Source of the DNA: Histomonas meleagridis
Taxonomy: Eukaryota; Parabasalia; Tritrichomonadida; Dientamoebidae
Assembly: GCA_020186115.1 (NCBI GenBank)
Contig: WSYJ01000178.1
Location: 186,001 to 250,000, forward strand
Reading direction: 5' to 3'
DNA length: 64,000 nucleotides
Part shown: positions 52,001-61,939 of the stretch, in pieces
How the letters are laid out: the number at the start of each line of letters is the position of its first letter
How positions within the stretch are numbered: position 1 is the first letter of the stretch
Notes under the pieces: model-generated
What the model was told of the DNA's origin: nothing
Databases searched by the model: none
The model's input: the letters and a program-made list of their open reading frames with translations, nothing else
Translations under genes and position numbers: made by a program

Positions 52001-55000
52001 ACATAATCAAAATATTTTTCGATTGTAATGTTATTCGGATAATCATTAAAATTCGGTAAATTTTCTTTTTGTATAAAAGGACCATAAAATATATGTGTAA
52101 TTGCAGGTATTAAAAACTTAATTAAATGTTCATCATCTAAATGTTCTGAATTCGATTTAGATAATAACATTTCGAAAAACGAAGATTTTAATTGTGATAT
52201 ATTACATATATCAAATAATTGTATTGAGTCAATAAATGTAATAAATTTATCTAATTGATATTCATCTATTATAAATAATTGATATAAAACATTTATAAAG
52301 AATTGTGATAAGTTTTGTATGAAACTTTTAGATGGCTTATGACAATTACAAGCAAATAAAAATAATAAATAACACCAAATATCTTTTTGAAAAAATTTTA
52401 GCGATGATTGAATATAAGCAGAAAAACTATATTCGATTTTAGTCTTTAAAATATTTAAATTCATTTCTTTGTTTTGATAATATTGACTTACTTGGAATAA
52501 TAATGGTAAAAATTCGGGATGTACAAATGGTTGTTCTTTAACTATGAATTCATTATCTAAATTAGTTTCATCATATAAATATAAAAAGATTTGTTCTAAT
52601 AATTTATCAGTACTTTTCTTAATTGTTTTCGTTATATATAATATCGCTTCATCAAAATTCATTTCTTTCGAATAAAATTTTCCTTCTTTTTCTAATTTAC
52701 CAATTAAAAATATACATTCGATTACTAATAAAACAATTTCATCATCATCATTTATCATATTAATGAAATTTAAATATACATCAGTAATTAATAATGCGTC
52801 AATTAAAATTTGATTTTGTAATTTTAAAAAATGTAAAATTAAATTTAATGATAAAATTCGTATATTAATTGAGTTATGATATGAAGCTATCATTAATATT
52901 GATAAAAATATTGATGGTTTAGCTGCAATATTTATACATTTCTCTAATAATTTCCATTGTAAATCCGTAATTTGAGTCTTTTGTTCATTAGTAATTTCTA
53001 TATGATAATTTTGTTTTTGAATTTTTGATGAATTATTAAAAGAAAACTTAAAAATTGGATAATCATGAATTTCATTATAAGATATTTGAAATTGATATAA
53101 TAATGATCCCAATAAAATCGAAATACTATCAGTATATTGGAAATTAGGTTCTAATAAAATTTCTTCTGATATTATATGATAAAGTTTTAATTGAAATTCA
53201 TATGACATTTTATACCATAAAGAAAAATTTAACCAAATGAATTTTAACATTTCTTCTTTTAACTTATGATTATTTAATGCTTTATATATAACAAATAAAT
53301 CAATTAATACTATGTTCGAAAAACATTTAACATCTAAGTTAGAAAATATCCCTGATAATAACATAAATCCTCCAATTTCTTCAAATAAGTTTTGATGATG
53401 ATCAGATAATGTTAATATATATCGAAAGATTAATAATATTTGATGAAACAATTGATCTGCTTGTTGATTTACATTGACATCTAAATAATTAACTAATAAA
53501 AATAATGGTAAAATATATTGAAAAATTCCATCGAATTGTATAACATTATAAACTGTTGAACATAATGGGACTGAACATCCATTAAATTGACATTTATCTC
53601 CTTCTTCTTTTACATCATTAATTTCATTAGAATAGATATCAACCATCCATGGCATATACTTTAAGAAAACACATTGTTTTGGTATTTTAAACAAACTAAA
53701 CTTTTGATATTTCTTATTAATTTTTGTTATTACATTTGACTTAATAAAAAATATTGGACCAATTTCACCAAAAAAGTTATTGGAGTCAGTAATTAATGAA
53801 TAACCTATAGATACTTTCATTTTATTATTAAAAATTATTTTCGGTAATGAAATTGGTTCAAATAAATTATTATTTAATTGTACTTGGAAATTATTTTGAT
53901 TAAATATTATTATTATTGTATACCATTGTTTAACTTTTAAATTTGTTTTAATTAAAAAATTAAAATTTTGATTATCATTAAATATATTTAATATAAATCC
54001 ATTTTTGTTTACATTAAAATTAATATAATTAATTTGATTTTCATATATTGTAAAAAACGTCATAATTTCATTGTTTAATTTTCGTAGGAAAAATGTAAAC
54101 ATAACAGAAAAAGGAAACAAAAAATAATTCGAATCAATATTCTCTGTTAAAATTCCTGTTTTATTACCATCGAAAATAAAAAATGAAGAACTTGGATAAG
54201 GTTTATAATCACTAGCAATCGATAAAAATGCTCCTAATAAATGTTGATGTTTTAAACCTAATTTTTTATTTTCATCAATGTTTAAAGCTTTAAAAGTTTG
54301 ATATAAAGCTAAAGAACTAAAGAAATATGAACCAATTAATCTAAATAATGATAATGCTTGAATGAAATATATTTCGGAATTCATTTTATCTAATAAAAAT
54401 CCAATGATATCACATTGGAAACATTCATAAATATTAATAATAGAAACTTCGCAAATATTTTTTAAAAATGTTAAAATTTCATTTTCGAATTTAAAATTTT
54501 GACCAATTAATAATAATAATTTTAATGCGCCTCTATTATTAATTTTATAAATATTAAATTCATCTTTATTTATAGTTATAATATTTAAAATTAAACAAAA
54601 TAATAAATGAATGATTTTTTCTGTTATTTCAATTTTATCGATTTTTAATTCTAAATTACGATATATATTAATTAAATCATTATTAGTCTTATGTATAAAT
54701 AATGGATATCGATTAAATAAACTAATAAAGAATTCGAGTGAAATAGAAAATGATTCAGTCGTTTGAATTATTCCAGGAATTCGAGAAATCAAATCAAGAA
54801 TTTCAATCTTTTCATTAAATACTTCTTGATCAATCGACAAAATTAAATCACGTAAATAACCAATTAAAATTAATGATAAGTTATGTGTAGTTTGATCAAA
54901 TTCTGATTGATGAAAGACGCCAATAATTAAATCAATTACTTCTTTAATAGCTTTAGTACCATTTTCAGATCGTTCCATTACAGGAATAGATAAACCTAAT

Positions 55001-56739
55001 TTAATACATTGTGATAATGACTTTTGATAACGTTCTATTACAAGAACATTTCTAAAAAATGATAAAAATGTATAACATGAAAAGAACTCAATAGGATTTG
55101 ATAAACAAATCAAATGTATTAATGATACAATTTGATCTGTTAAATTTAAATCATCAGAATTAAAAAATGTAATTTGTAAATCTTCGATTAATTGTGATCG
55201 AATAAATATTCGGACAAAATCATATTGATAATTATTTGTCAAATATGCCTTAAATAATGGTAAGAAATGTAATAAGCGTGGAAATTCTTTTTCTTTAATG
55301 TTTTGTGATATATAATATATTATATTACTTAAGTTTTTATTATTATCTGATGAAATTTTATATAAAAAATTCAAGAAAATGTTTTGGAAATTTAAATATT
55401 TGTTTTCAGATAAGTTTATAGGAAAACATATCTTAAATACATTTGTTTTTGAAAAAACTTGTAAAAATTGTAATATCGAATCAGAAATAATTTCATATAA
55501 AGATAAAAATAAAACATATGAAATATATATTTGTTCATTTTCTTTATAATTATCTAAAACAGATAAAAATATCTCTAAAAGTGTTAAAACTGAATTTTCT
55601 GCATTTTCAAACAAGTAATGTAATTGAATTATATAACATTTAAATGTATTATTGGGATTAACATAGATAATCCATTCTTCATAATTAAATTCTTTAATAG
55701 TTTTATAATGTTCATCATTAGAATAAGAAGTCGGATCAACGTTTTTAGATAAATAACATGCGATTGATGAAATATATAAATAAATCGAATGGAAATCTAA
55801 ATATTTTAATATGTGTTGGAATAAAATAATACCTTCAAATGCAAACATTTGTGATTTAGTTGGAATGTGTTCAATTATCTTTTGAAAAAATCCGACAAAT
55901 ATTTTAGCGATACTTAAATATGTTTTATGATCTAATGAATTAATAACTGTTGTAACAACATTAAAGAACCCTTTAATATTACCAATTTGTTCATTTAATA
56001 TATCTGAATCTAAATAGTCAAGTAAGGAATTAAAAGAACTTAATATAAAATTCAATAACTTTGATGTGCCTTGTTGAATTTCGTTGCAAAAATATGGAAT
56101 TATTGTGGAAATTATGGTGAAAAATGATGATCGTAATGGATTATCTTTGGGTAATTGTATAATCCGTTCATGTGGATAATACGCTTGAAGAAATGTATCA
56201 ATGATTTGAATGGTATATGTAAAATATGTCGGATTTTCACTTAAGAGATATACTAATGGAAAATGAATAAGTTCCCAACATTGCTGTGGAAATTTTGGAT
56301 TAATTTCATGATTAAGTTCTGAGGTTACAAACGTTTTTAATTGCCATGATAAAGAAATAAATCCTCGAAGAATAAATTGTGGTAAAAACTCGGAATTGGG
56401 GGATTTTTTATCAGCTTGATTGGATTCAACAGAAAACTTTGAAAGTACAAATAAATGAATTAATGGAACATCTCGAAAATGAAATAAATTAGCTAGGTTT
56501 TCATCGAGTTCTTCTGGTGTTTTGGATTCATTTATAACTTTTCGTACATCTCTCATTGGAGTTGGCGTATAATTAAATTCATAGAAAAATTGATCAATTG
56601 GAAGTTGATTACGAGGGTTTACCATAACTAAATTTGCTTGCTTTGTATAAAATTCTATCCAGCAAGCATGAGCTTTAGTCCCTCCTTTTTGTTCTAAAAG
56701 AGAATATACATTATATATGCTTTTCACCCAGTTTTCCAT
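49054..56739 (-). CDS. BEACH-WD40 protein (LvsA/WDFY3-like), complete
   Basis: 2561 aa. A long helical solenoid comes first, then a concanavalin-like domain (about 870-990, MTFFTIYENQINYINFNVNK, LKVKQWYTIIIIF). PH-BEACH follows (about 1850-1960), then a complete BEACH domain (about 2000-2240). BEACH text: FQYLFYLNLLSGRSFHNLSQ, THYSSAAVVVGYLIRLEPFS, LPNWAKTPYEFIEIHRQALE and WIDLIFGYHQ. C-terminal WD40 repeats (LVTGGSDCAVCIYNL) end it. Predicted membrane-traffic or lysosome/phagosome scaffold. Contrast with the BEACH protein at 34572, which lacks the domain core. Start is the ATG at 56739. Confidence 0.92.
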   Translation of the reverse strand: MENWVKSIYNVYSLLEQKGGTKAHACWIEFYTKQANLVMVNPRNQLPIDQFFYEFNYTPTPMRDVRKVINESKTPEELDENLANLFHFRDVPLIHLFVLSKFSVESNQADKKSPNSEFLPQFILRGFISLSWQLKTFVTSELNHEINPKFPQQCWELIHFPLVYLLSENPTYFTYTIQIIDTFLQAYYPHERIIQLPKDNPLRSSFFTIISTIIPYFCNEIQQGTSKLLNFILSSFNSLLDYLDSDILNEQIGNIKGFFNVVTTVINSLDHKTYLSIAKIFVGFFQKIIEHIPTKSQMFAFEGIILFQHILKYLDFHSIYLYISSIACYLSKNVDPTSYSNDEHYKTIKEFNYEEWIIYVNPNNTFKCYIIQLHYLFENAENSVLTLLEIFLSVLDNYKENEQIYISYVLFLSLYEIISDSILQFLQVFSKTNVFKICFPINLSENKYLNFQNIFLNFLYKISSDNNKNLSNIIYYISQNIKEKEFPRLLHFLPLFKAYLTNNYQYDFVRIFIRSQLIEDLQITFFNSDDLNLTDQIVSLIHLICLSNPIEFFSCYTFLSFFRNVLVIERYQKSLSQCIKLGLSIPVMERSENGTKAIKEVIDLIIGVFHQSEFDQTTHNLSLILIGYLRDLILSIDQEVFNEKIEILDLISRIPGIIQTTESFSISLEFFISLFNRYPLFIHKTNNDLINIYRNLELKIDKIEITEKIIHLLFCLILNIITINKDEFNIYKINNRGALKLLLLIGQNFKFENEILTFLKNICEVSIINIYECFQCDIIGFLLDKMNSEIYFIQALSLFRLIGSYFFSSLALYQTFKALNIDENKKLGLKHQHLLGAFLSIASDYKPYPSSSFFIFDGNKTGILTENIDSNYFLFPFSVMFTFFLRKLNNEIMTFFTIYENQINYINFNVNKNGFILNIFNDNQNFNFLIKTNLKVKQWYTIIIIFNQNNFQVQLNNNLFEPISLPKIIFNNKMKVSIGYSLITDSNNFFGEIGPIFFIKSNVITKINKKYQKFSLFKIPKQCVFLKYMPWMVDIYSNEINDVKEEGDKCQFNGCSVPLCSTVYNVIQFDGIFQYILPLFLLVNYLDVNVNQQADQLFHQILLIFRYILTLSDHHQNLFEEIGGFMLLSGIFSNLDVKCFSNIVLIDLFVIYKALNNHKLKEEMLKFIWLNFSLWYKMSYEFQLKLYHIISEEILLEPNFQYTDSISILLGSLLYQFQISYNEIHDYPIFKFSFNNSSKIQKQNYHIEITNEQKTQITDLQWKLLEKCINIAAKPSIFLSILMIASYHNSINIRILSLNLILHFLKLQNQILIDALLITDVYLNFINMINDDDEIVLLVIECIFLIGKLEKEGKFYSKEMNFDEAILYITKTIKKSTDKLLEQIFLYLYDETNLDNEFIVKEQPFVHPEFLPLLFQVSQYYQNKEMNLNILKTKIEYSFSAYIQSSLKFFQKDIWCYLLFLFACNCHKPSKSFIQNLSQFFINVLYQLFIIDEYQLDKFITFIDSIQLFDICNISQLKSSFFEMLLSKSNSEHLDDEHLIKFLIPAITHIFYGPFIQKENLPNFNDYPNNITIEKYFDYVEDKSNDISSISRLPIEFKGTYVKENWPDASLAIHINYSLLTLIQNNHISIELFPTLEFNIFSLFIYLNSLTSKSFNSNSNLQHKQCYEEFLDCLSRKISNGLELPNELNQKIEFDLMFSVKIYHGLFVDKISNLITKYNKFMKNNNISMENLINSNDNFVLFIEAQSKNELHLYLHNIKLAVSFFREVFNNGGPWSKTTLLKKWKSIPKLDLIGRNLFMKINRNFDDHKNASRLRDSIKVIDNNEEENEPIIPYKRVLDQSFNNTHTLVVEKKKVSASFKVILIQLTKQFSGNIYISDNTIVFNGKKIADDNFGNSIINQKDITYKYFEIAYKNIEIILHRQYLHSDIGCEIFTNIGNSYLFTFETTENRNKFLHNAKKMFDKPDYNNSSLFEPIQKALNGFVQTIPSIDLFAKSNITKLWQNHLITNFQYLFYLNLLSGRSFHNLSQYPVYPWIIKDYDSETIDLNDPSIYRDLSKPIGALNQRRLETLRNLMGEITDPTQKCLYRTHYSSAAVVVGYLIRLEPFSSLHIKLQDGKYDFPERLFRSISGAWKNIVSTSMDFRELTPEFFCNPYFLVNRNGFDLGKLNGDVVDDVILPNWAKTPYEFIEIHRQALESEYVSQNLPKWIDLIFGYHQYSPECDNVFHLFTYSDRIAEFKTDETMDTLINQHVANFGKMPTRLFNNAHPMRLSLKPTSFSIIQPQLDDSIIFMKNGYILTSKMVLINLLKDQSSQEIKDQKNGTFDISYPFFFHVPLRGTHVKILNLKTDFETTLFSYKKSIINCITVAGDRYLVTGGSDCAVCIYNLKTLSIVGSFALHLLPIVAIESNLTLDIIVSIDEGHDVFFTSLRRRRFIYKFTLENMKNAIHMIRIFPSGIIAISCYFPGDSNTTVLLYDLCATLIGSVQISGIVEVMLGLTTSDCKDFIIFSTSNKTIYVYECSTLKMVKKVSDSIFSNLICTIGQERKVIAVGSKQKAILVYDF

Positions 56740-57289
56740 TGTTCAGTTGAACGTTTAGGAAACTGTCACCAAACGATGATGTTTAATTAAAAAAGTTTTG
56801 CGTTTTTTTGGTTTTCAATTAGTGCACTTCCTAAATGCAAAAGTCAAAAACAAAATATTCATTGATTAAACATTTGGATTTGTTAAAAATCTGATACATG
56901 TTGATTTATTCATAGAAAGAAAAAAATTCAATATCTAATTTCAAAACATAATAAATTCGTCTTCAAAAAAACCAGACTTAAGAAGTTGTCAATTTCCAAT
57001 TTTTTCTGTCATTTTTTCAACATATTGAAAAATTCCCCAATTTCAATGTGCCAAAAATTAAAATTCCTCAACATTTCCCAAGTCTAAACAAAACTAACAA
57101 AATGTTTTAAAATTTATATATATCGTAGAATGAGTTTATTAGAAAATCATTATAAAATTTAGAACTGTTATAAATTAATTTCACATGATATATTTGACTT
57201 AGGTTTTCTTTGGACCAAAAATCTCCATTGGATAAACAGTTGTACCAGTAGTGGTTTTTGGATGATTTATCAGGTAAATTGAAATATAA
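56740..57289. other. Intergenic
   Basis: 550 bp AT-rich. AACGTTTAGG and AACTGTCACC (minus strand) lie within 50 nt upstream of the BEACH ATG. No gene seen in the remainder. Confidence 0.45.
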
Positions 57290-57535
57290 TTATTTTGCAT
57301 TTTCCAAAAACTTTTCAATTTGCTTAATTCGATAAGACGCTGGAATGGAATATTCTTCTTGAAACTCTTCCCCAAATTTATTATATTCTGCCGCTGCATC
57401 AACAAGTATTGGAAGAACAAATTTTGCAATTTTCTCATCGATTTGACGATTATTATCAGCTTGAGTATCTTCTTGTTTTGATTGAGTTGGAATATTTTCG
57501 AAAGGATAATCAAAGCAAAAGTTATTTTTGCTCAT
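57290..57535 (-). CDS. Small acidic protein, unknown
   Basis: 81 aa (MSKNNFCFDYPFENIPTQSK). The C-terminal two thirds look like two helices (KIAKFVLPILVDAAAEYNKF, ASYRIKQIEKFLENAK). No family recognised. Divergent with the Aurora gene across 75 bp, so the two could share a promoter. Composition is coding-like. Confidence 0.5.
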   Translation of the reverse strand: MSKNNFCFDYPFENIPTQSKQEDTQADNNRQIDEKIAKFVLPILVDAAAEYNKFGEEFQEEYSIPASYRIKQIEKFLENAK

Positions 57536-57610
57536 TCTGGTAATTATTTTTGAGCCACCCCAAAATAAATTTCTGAATATTAAAAATTACGTTTATAATT
57601 TCAAATACAA

Positions 57611-58513
57611 ATGAAAAGAGAATTAATTTCAAGTCGAGAAAATCGAAATATAATCAATCAACCAGCAACTCAGAATAAGCAAGCATACTCCCAATCAGTT
57701 TCTACAAAGAGATGGACATTAGATGATTTTGAAATTGGTAGACCACTTGGTACTGGTAAATTTGGACGAGTTTATCTTGCTCGTGAAAAGCGAACGCACT
57801 ATATAGTAGCACTTAAAGTTCTTTATAAGTCACAAATTCAACAAGCTGGTGTTGAACATCAACTTCGCCGTGAAATAGAGATTCAATCACATCTATGTCA
57901 TCCACATATTCTTCGACTTTATGGATATTTTTATGATCAAACGCGTGTATATATTATTCTTGAATATGCTTCTGAAGGGGAACTTTTTAAACTCCTTCGA
58001 GAAAAAGGACATTTTGATGAACCAACATCAGCTAAATACATAATGCAAATTGTTGATGCTGTTTCATATTGTCATTCCAAGCATGTTATTCATCGAGATA
58101 TTAAACCTGAGAATATTTTAATTAGTTCCAACGGGTCATTAAAACTTGCAGACTTTGGTTGGTCTGTTCATGCGCCAACAAATCGTCGTACTACACTTTG
58201 CGGTACACTTGATTATCTTTCGCCTGAAATGATCGAAGGTCATGAACATGATGAAAGTGTCGACATTTGGAGCATCGGAGTGTTATTATATGAAATACTC
58301 GTTGGTTCTCCACCATTTGAAGCTCCCAAACAACGCGATACTTGTCAAAGGATTAAAGCAGTGGACCTTAAGTTTCCTGATGGCATATCGAACGAGGCAA
58401 GAGATTTAATTAGTTGTTTGCTACAGCATGATCCTGAAAAAAGAATGCCTTTATCAGAGGTAAGAAAACACAATTGGATTGTGTGTAATTTAGGACCTAA
58501 TCTGAATGAATAA
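57611..58513 (+). CDS. Aurora protein kinase
   Basis: 300 aa. Catalytic domain from about 37: [50 protein letters not shown], activation loop [17 protein letters not shown]. The WSVHAP and [16 protein letters not shown] text is diagnostic for Aurora kinases, which act in mitosis with INCENP-type activators. The N-terminal extension is short (36 aa). HxWIxxN near the end fits Aurora. Start is the ATG at 57611. Confidence 0.95.
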   Translation: MKRELISSRENRNIINQPATQNKQAYSQSVSTKRWTLDDFEIGRPLGTGKFGRVYLAREKRTHYIVALKVLYKSQIQQAGVEHQLRREIEIQSHLCHPHILRLYGYFYDQTRVYIILEYASEGELFKLLREKGHFDEPTSAKYIMQIVDAVSYCHSKHVIHRDIKPENILISSNGSLKLADFGWSVHAPTNRRTTLCGTLDYLSPEMIEGHEHDESVDIWSIGVLLYEILVGSPPFEAPKQRDTCQRIKAVDLKFPDGISNEARDLISCLLQHDPEKRMPLSEVRKHNWIVCNLGPNLNE

Positions 58514-58747
58514 AAATTGGATTTAATATAATGTTTTTATTTTGTTTATGATAAAAATGATTTTATTGATTTTTTAATATAAATTTTTAGTAAATTAATG
58601 GATTTGAGTAATAATGTGAAGTAAACAAATGGGTGGATCAAAATAAACCATATAATCGTTTCAATTAGATTGAAAAAATTGAGAATGGTTTGAGAACAAA
58701 TTCATTTTTTAATAAACTATTCAATATAGGCGTACTTCTTCGAATTC

Positions 58748-60229
58748 ATGATTGGCTATAAATTTTCTGATAAAAAGGAAAAAAGAACTTATTCTAGATT
58801 TGACAAAGAAGGTAGTGCAAATGAATTATCTGTAGATGAAAAAGAAAATTTAAATCCAAAAGAAATTCCCCGAGATTGTTATCCTGCTTTCCAAAATCTT
58901 TTAGAAAGCTATCAAAATCAAGACTTTGACAATGTTTCTAAAATTATAGTAGATATAATACAACCTTTTTTCAATCACTTTTCCCCAAGCGATCAAACAT
59001 ATTCTTTTTTTGTTCAGCATGAAATTGGTAAAATATTCTATGAAATCATAGAAAACAGAACTACAGAATCTCTTTTTGAGGATGTTATATGGTCTCTTAA
59101 TTTTTTTTTCCGATCTGCTCGCTTTGAAGAACGCTATGAAATAACTAATGACCTCATCACAAATGGTCTTGTCGAACTTCTTATTATGCAAAAGGGTTCT
59201 ATTCCCGATTCTATTTTGCATGATTATTTTAATCTTCTTGCAAACATTTGTTTTATATCTAAGGAATCTCGAGATAAATTAATTAATCTCTTTACAATCG
59301 AATACTTTGAAGGTTTTCTCCAAAATGAAAACGAACATCTTGTTAAAAGCATATCTTTTCTTATTCGAAGTTTTACTGAGTATGAACTTGAGCTTGAACA
59401 ATACGAAATATTTTATCGATGGGTCATTGATTATTTTATTAATAATTGTAAATCATTTAGCGAAAAGTTAATATATGAATTTTTACGCGCTATTGGTAAC
59501 ATTATTCATTATCATGGCAGTAAAGAAAAACATGTACTTGATTATCTTTTTAAGCAATTTTTCCAAAATATCATTGAAGAAATCTTAGTTAATTTTAGTA
59601 AAACATATTATATAATACAGGAGTCATTATACATAGCAAGAAAAATGGTAAAATATAATGCATCACAAATAGGTTTTGATCATAATATACTTTTAGCTTT
59701 ATCAAGATCAAGTAATGTTAATAATGCTTCATCTGCATTAGAACTTATTTCGATAATTATTGAAAAAAAAGAAAATATTTCGCCATATAATGATGAGACT
59801 TCAATTAATACAATTATAAATGTCCTTCAAGATGGATGTTTTCATGTTAGATTTAATGCTTTAAAGTGCGTTTATTCAATGTTAAATGTAGCATTTGAAT
59901 ATCAAAAAATTCAACTTGGAGAAATAATAATTCCTTCGTTAGTTGGATTCTTTGAAGATTGTGATGATTTAGAAATAAAAAGAAAAATTTTGATTATTTT
60001 GGATCATTTTCTGTTCGTTGGACAAAGATCCAGAGATATAAATGTCTTTTTCCCTTTGCTAAAAGAAACTGGATTTTTGGAAATAATTTATAATTTGCGT
60101 GATGATGTCGATTTGGGTGATTTGATAGATAAAATTATAGAAGAATATTTCGACCAATTCGTCGAAGAAGAAGAAGAAGAAAGAGAAATAGAATATGAAA
60201 ATGAAAATCAATGGGTTTCATGGGAATGA
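58748..60229 (+). CDS. Importin-alpha-like ARM-repeat protein
   Basis: 493 aa. A basic N-terminus (KFSDKKEKRTYSRFDKEGSA) resembles an IBB-like region, followed by about nine helical repeats (LLANICFISKESRDKLI, FLRAIGNIIHYHGS, VNNASSALELISIII). A strongly acidic C-terminus ends it (EEEEEEREIEYENENQ). This matches the layout of importin alpha, which carries NLS cargo. Repeat Trp-Asn ladder residues are poorly conserved (IWSLNFFFRSA), so cargo binding is uncertain. Start is the first ATG. Confidence 0.6.
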   Translation: MIGYKFSDKKEKRTYSRFDKEGSANELSVDEKENLNPKEIPRDCYPAFQNLLESYQNQDFDNVSKIIVDIIQPFFNHFSPSDQTYSFFVQHEIGKIFYEIIENRTTESLFEDVIWSLNFFFRSARFEERYEITNDLITNGLVELLIMQKGSIPDSILHDYFNLLANICFISKESRDKLINLFTIEYFEGFLQNENEHLVKSISFLIRSFTEYELELEQYEIFYRWVIDYFINNCKSFSEKLIYEFLRAIGNIIHYHGSKEKHVLDYLFKQFFQNIIEEILVNFSKTYYIIQESLYIARKMVKYNASQIGFDHNILLALSRSSNVNNASSALELISIIIEKKENISPYNDETSINTIINVLQDGCFHVRFNALKCVYSMLNVAFEYQKIQLGEIIIPSLVGFFEDCDDLEIKRKILIILDHFLFVGQRSRDINVFFPLLKETGFLEIIYNLRDDVDLGDLIDKIIEEYFDQFVEEEEEEREIEYENENQWVSWE

Positions 60230-60639
60230 AAAAATCTTTATAAATGTTTATTTAAGTATTATAATTATAATATTATTAAAAAAAAAATTTTTTTATCCAC
60301 ATGTTTTATATTTTAAATACCAAATTATTTAAATGTAAATGTACTATTTTTGTTTTGGTTTTTTCAATAAAGAAGTGGAAGATAATTAGAAAGTAGCATA
60401 TATGAATGGGAAAGATAACTAACAGTCTTTCCCTTTAACTCATGAAAAGTATCATATCGAGTTTTAGAAATATATATATAATAAGCAATCTATGATTTAA
60501 AAAATGAAAATATTAAAGCAATAATTGTAAAGGTATTGAAGTTAAGTGAATCAAATTTATACTATTCATTTTATCATGATATTTTCCATACTATATTAAC
60601 TTCGTTCACCAAAGAATTTAAAATATATCTTGATGTCTT
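60230..60639. other. Intergenic
   Basis: AT-rich, with A10 and T7 tracts near 60280. No gene seen; degraded ankyrin sequence begins after about 60640. Confidence 0.45.
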
Positions 60640-61170
60640 TAAGTCATTCATAACATGAATTGGATTTATGTATATGTCAAAATACACTTATGATGGACCC
60701 AATTAGAAAGGTTTAACCGAAATTGTTAGGTTACTTCTCGATGAAGAAATTGATATCAATGCAAGTACTATTCGTTTATTTTTCTTAATACATATGTAAG
60801 AGATTTTGAAGTATTTTTAAAATATTTAGAATACCACTTATATATGGATCTGAAAGAGGTAATATAAAAGTTGTGCAATTGCTTTTCAAACATAGAAAGA
60901 TTGATGAAAATGTTCATAATAATTTTTATTTTAAAACAATTTATATTTCAAAACAATATTTGGGAAATATTACGAAAGTTTAAAACAGAACATATTGAAG
61001 TATCTGAAAATAGATATATCATGTACACAAAAAATACATGGAATTTATTTGAGTCCTTTATTGGCAAAAAAAATGATCACATAGAAATTGCCAAATTAAT
61101 TCTTTCTTATAAAAAATCAATGAACAATTCAAAAATGATTTTAAACCCAAATTCAATATTTATATTTTTT
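60640..61170 (+). pseudogene. Decayed ankyrin array (third locus)
   Basis: Remnants of three or four ankyrin modules: EIVRLLLDEEIDINAS (ending 60766), LIYGSERGNIKVVQLLFKHR (about 60842-60925), and HIEIAKLILSYKKS (about 61079). Frames are broken within modules and one module has an internal deletion. A spacer still carries TTTGGG exactly 20 nt before ACAG (60985). This locus shows what decay looks like, in contrast to the intact modules at 2.7-4.3 kb. Confidence 0.7.
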
Positions 61171-61206
61171 TTACTGTATGAAATTATGCAACTGGAATTA
61201 GATTCA

Positions 61207-61830
61207 TCATTTTAAATTTACAATCATATAATTCAGAAGATTTTTCAAAATCTCTTTCATTTTTTTTCTAGGGGTTATAACCCCTGATGTGTAATGAACA
61301 ACTCGATCTTCAAGAATCTTTCGTGCAAGGCCGAAATCTCCTAATTTAATGATATTTTCATTCGCAACAAAAATATTTGCTGGTTTTAAATCACGGTGAA
61401 CTATATGACTGTCTTGACATATTTTGAGAGCTAATAATAATTGTTTAATATATGAAATAATATACATAGGAGTTAAACTAGATCTTGGTTTATCATACAG
61501 AAGGCCATAAAGATCGAATTCACAATATTCAAATGATAAATAGATTTGATCATCTTTGGTAGAAACAATTTCTTTAAGACCTATAATATTATCATGTTGA
61601 TGAGATTGTAGAGTGTTTATTTCGCGAGTTGTGTTTAATGGAAAACCATCACGAATGGAGTTGGCCTTAGGTAATTGAATTCGCTTAAGAGCTCGAATTT
61701 GTCCTTCTTGATCCTTGCATTTATAAACAACTCCATAAGTTCCAACACCAACCATTTCTATTATTTCGTATTTATCCTTTATATCATCGACTTTGCAGTG
61801 GATCGTTTCTTGGACAACGATAAGTGTCAC
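61207..61830 (-). pseudogene. CDK-like kinase, truncated at the activation segment
   Basis: About 190 residues of a CMGC kinase: MVGVGTYGVVYKCKDQEG, RALKRIQLPK, TTREINTLQSHQHDNIIGL, HRDLKPANIFV and LGDFGLARK. CDK-type VVHYTSGVITP then ends in unrelated sequence where WYRPPE should follow, so the entire C-lobe is missing. The N-terminus has no ATG before the glycine loop; the frame opens with a GTG after an upstream stop. Adjacent to decayed ankyrin sequence, suggesting a broken locus. Confidence 0.75.
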
Positions 61831-61939
61831 TTTTCGAATAATTTATTTAATTATAAAGTATCGGCCTTTTTCAAACCGGTTTTGAACAGTTTATGAATAA
61901 TCAAATTTGATCATCACCCAATTTATTTTCAGCTAAGCA

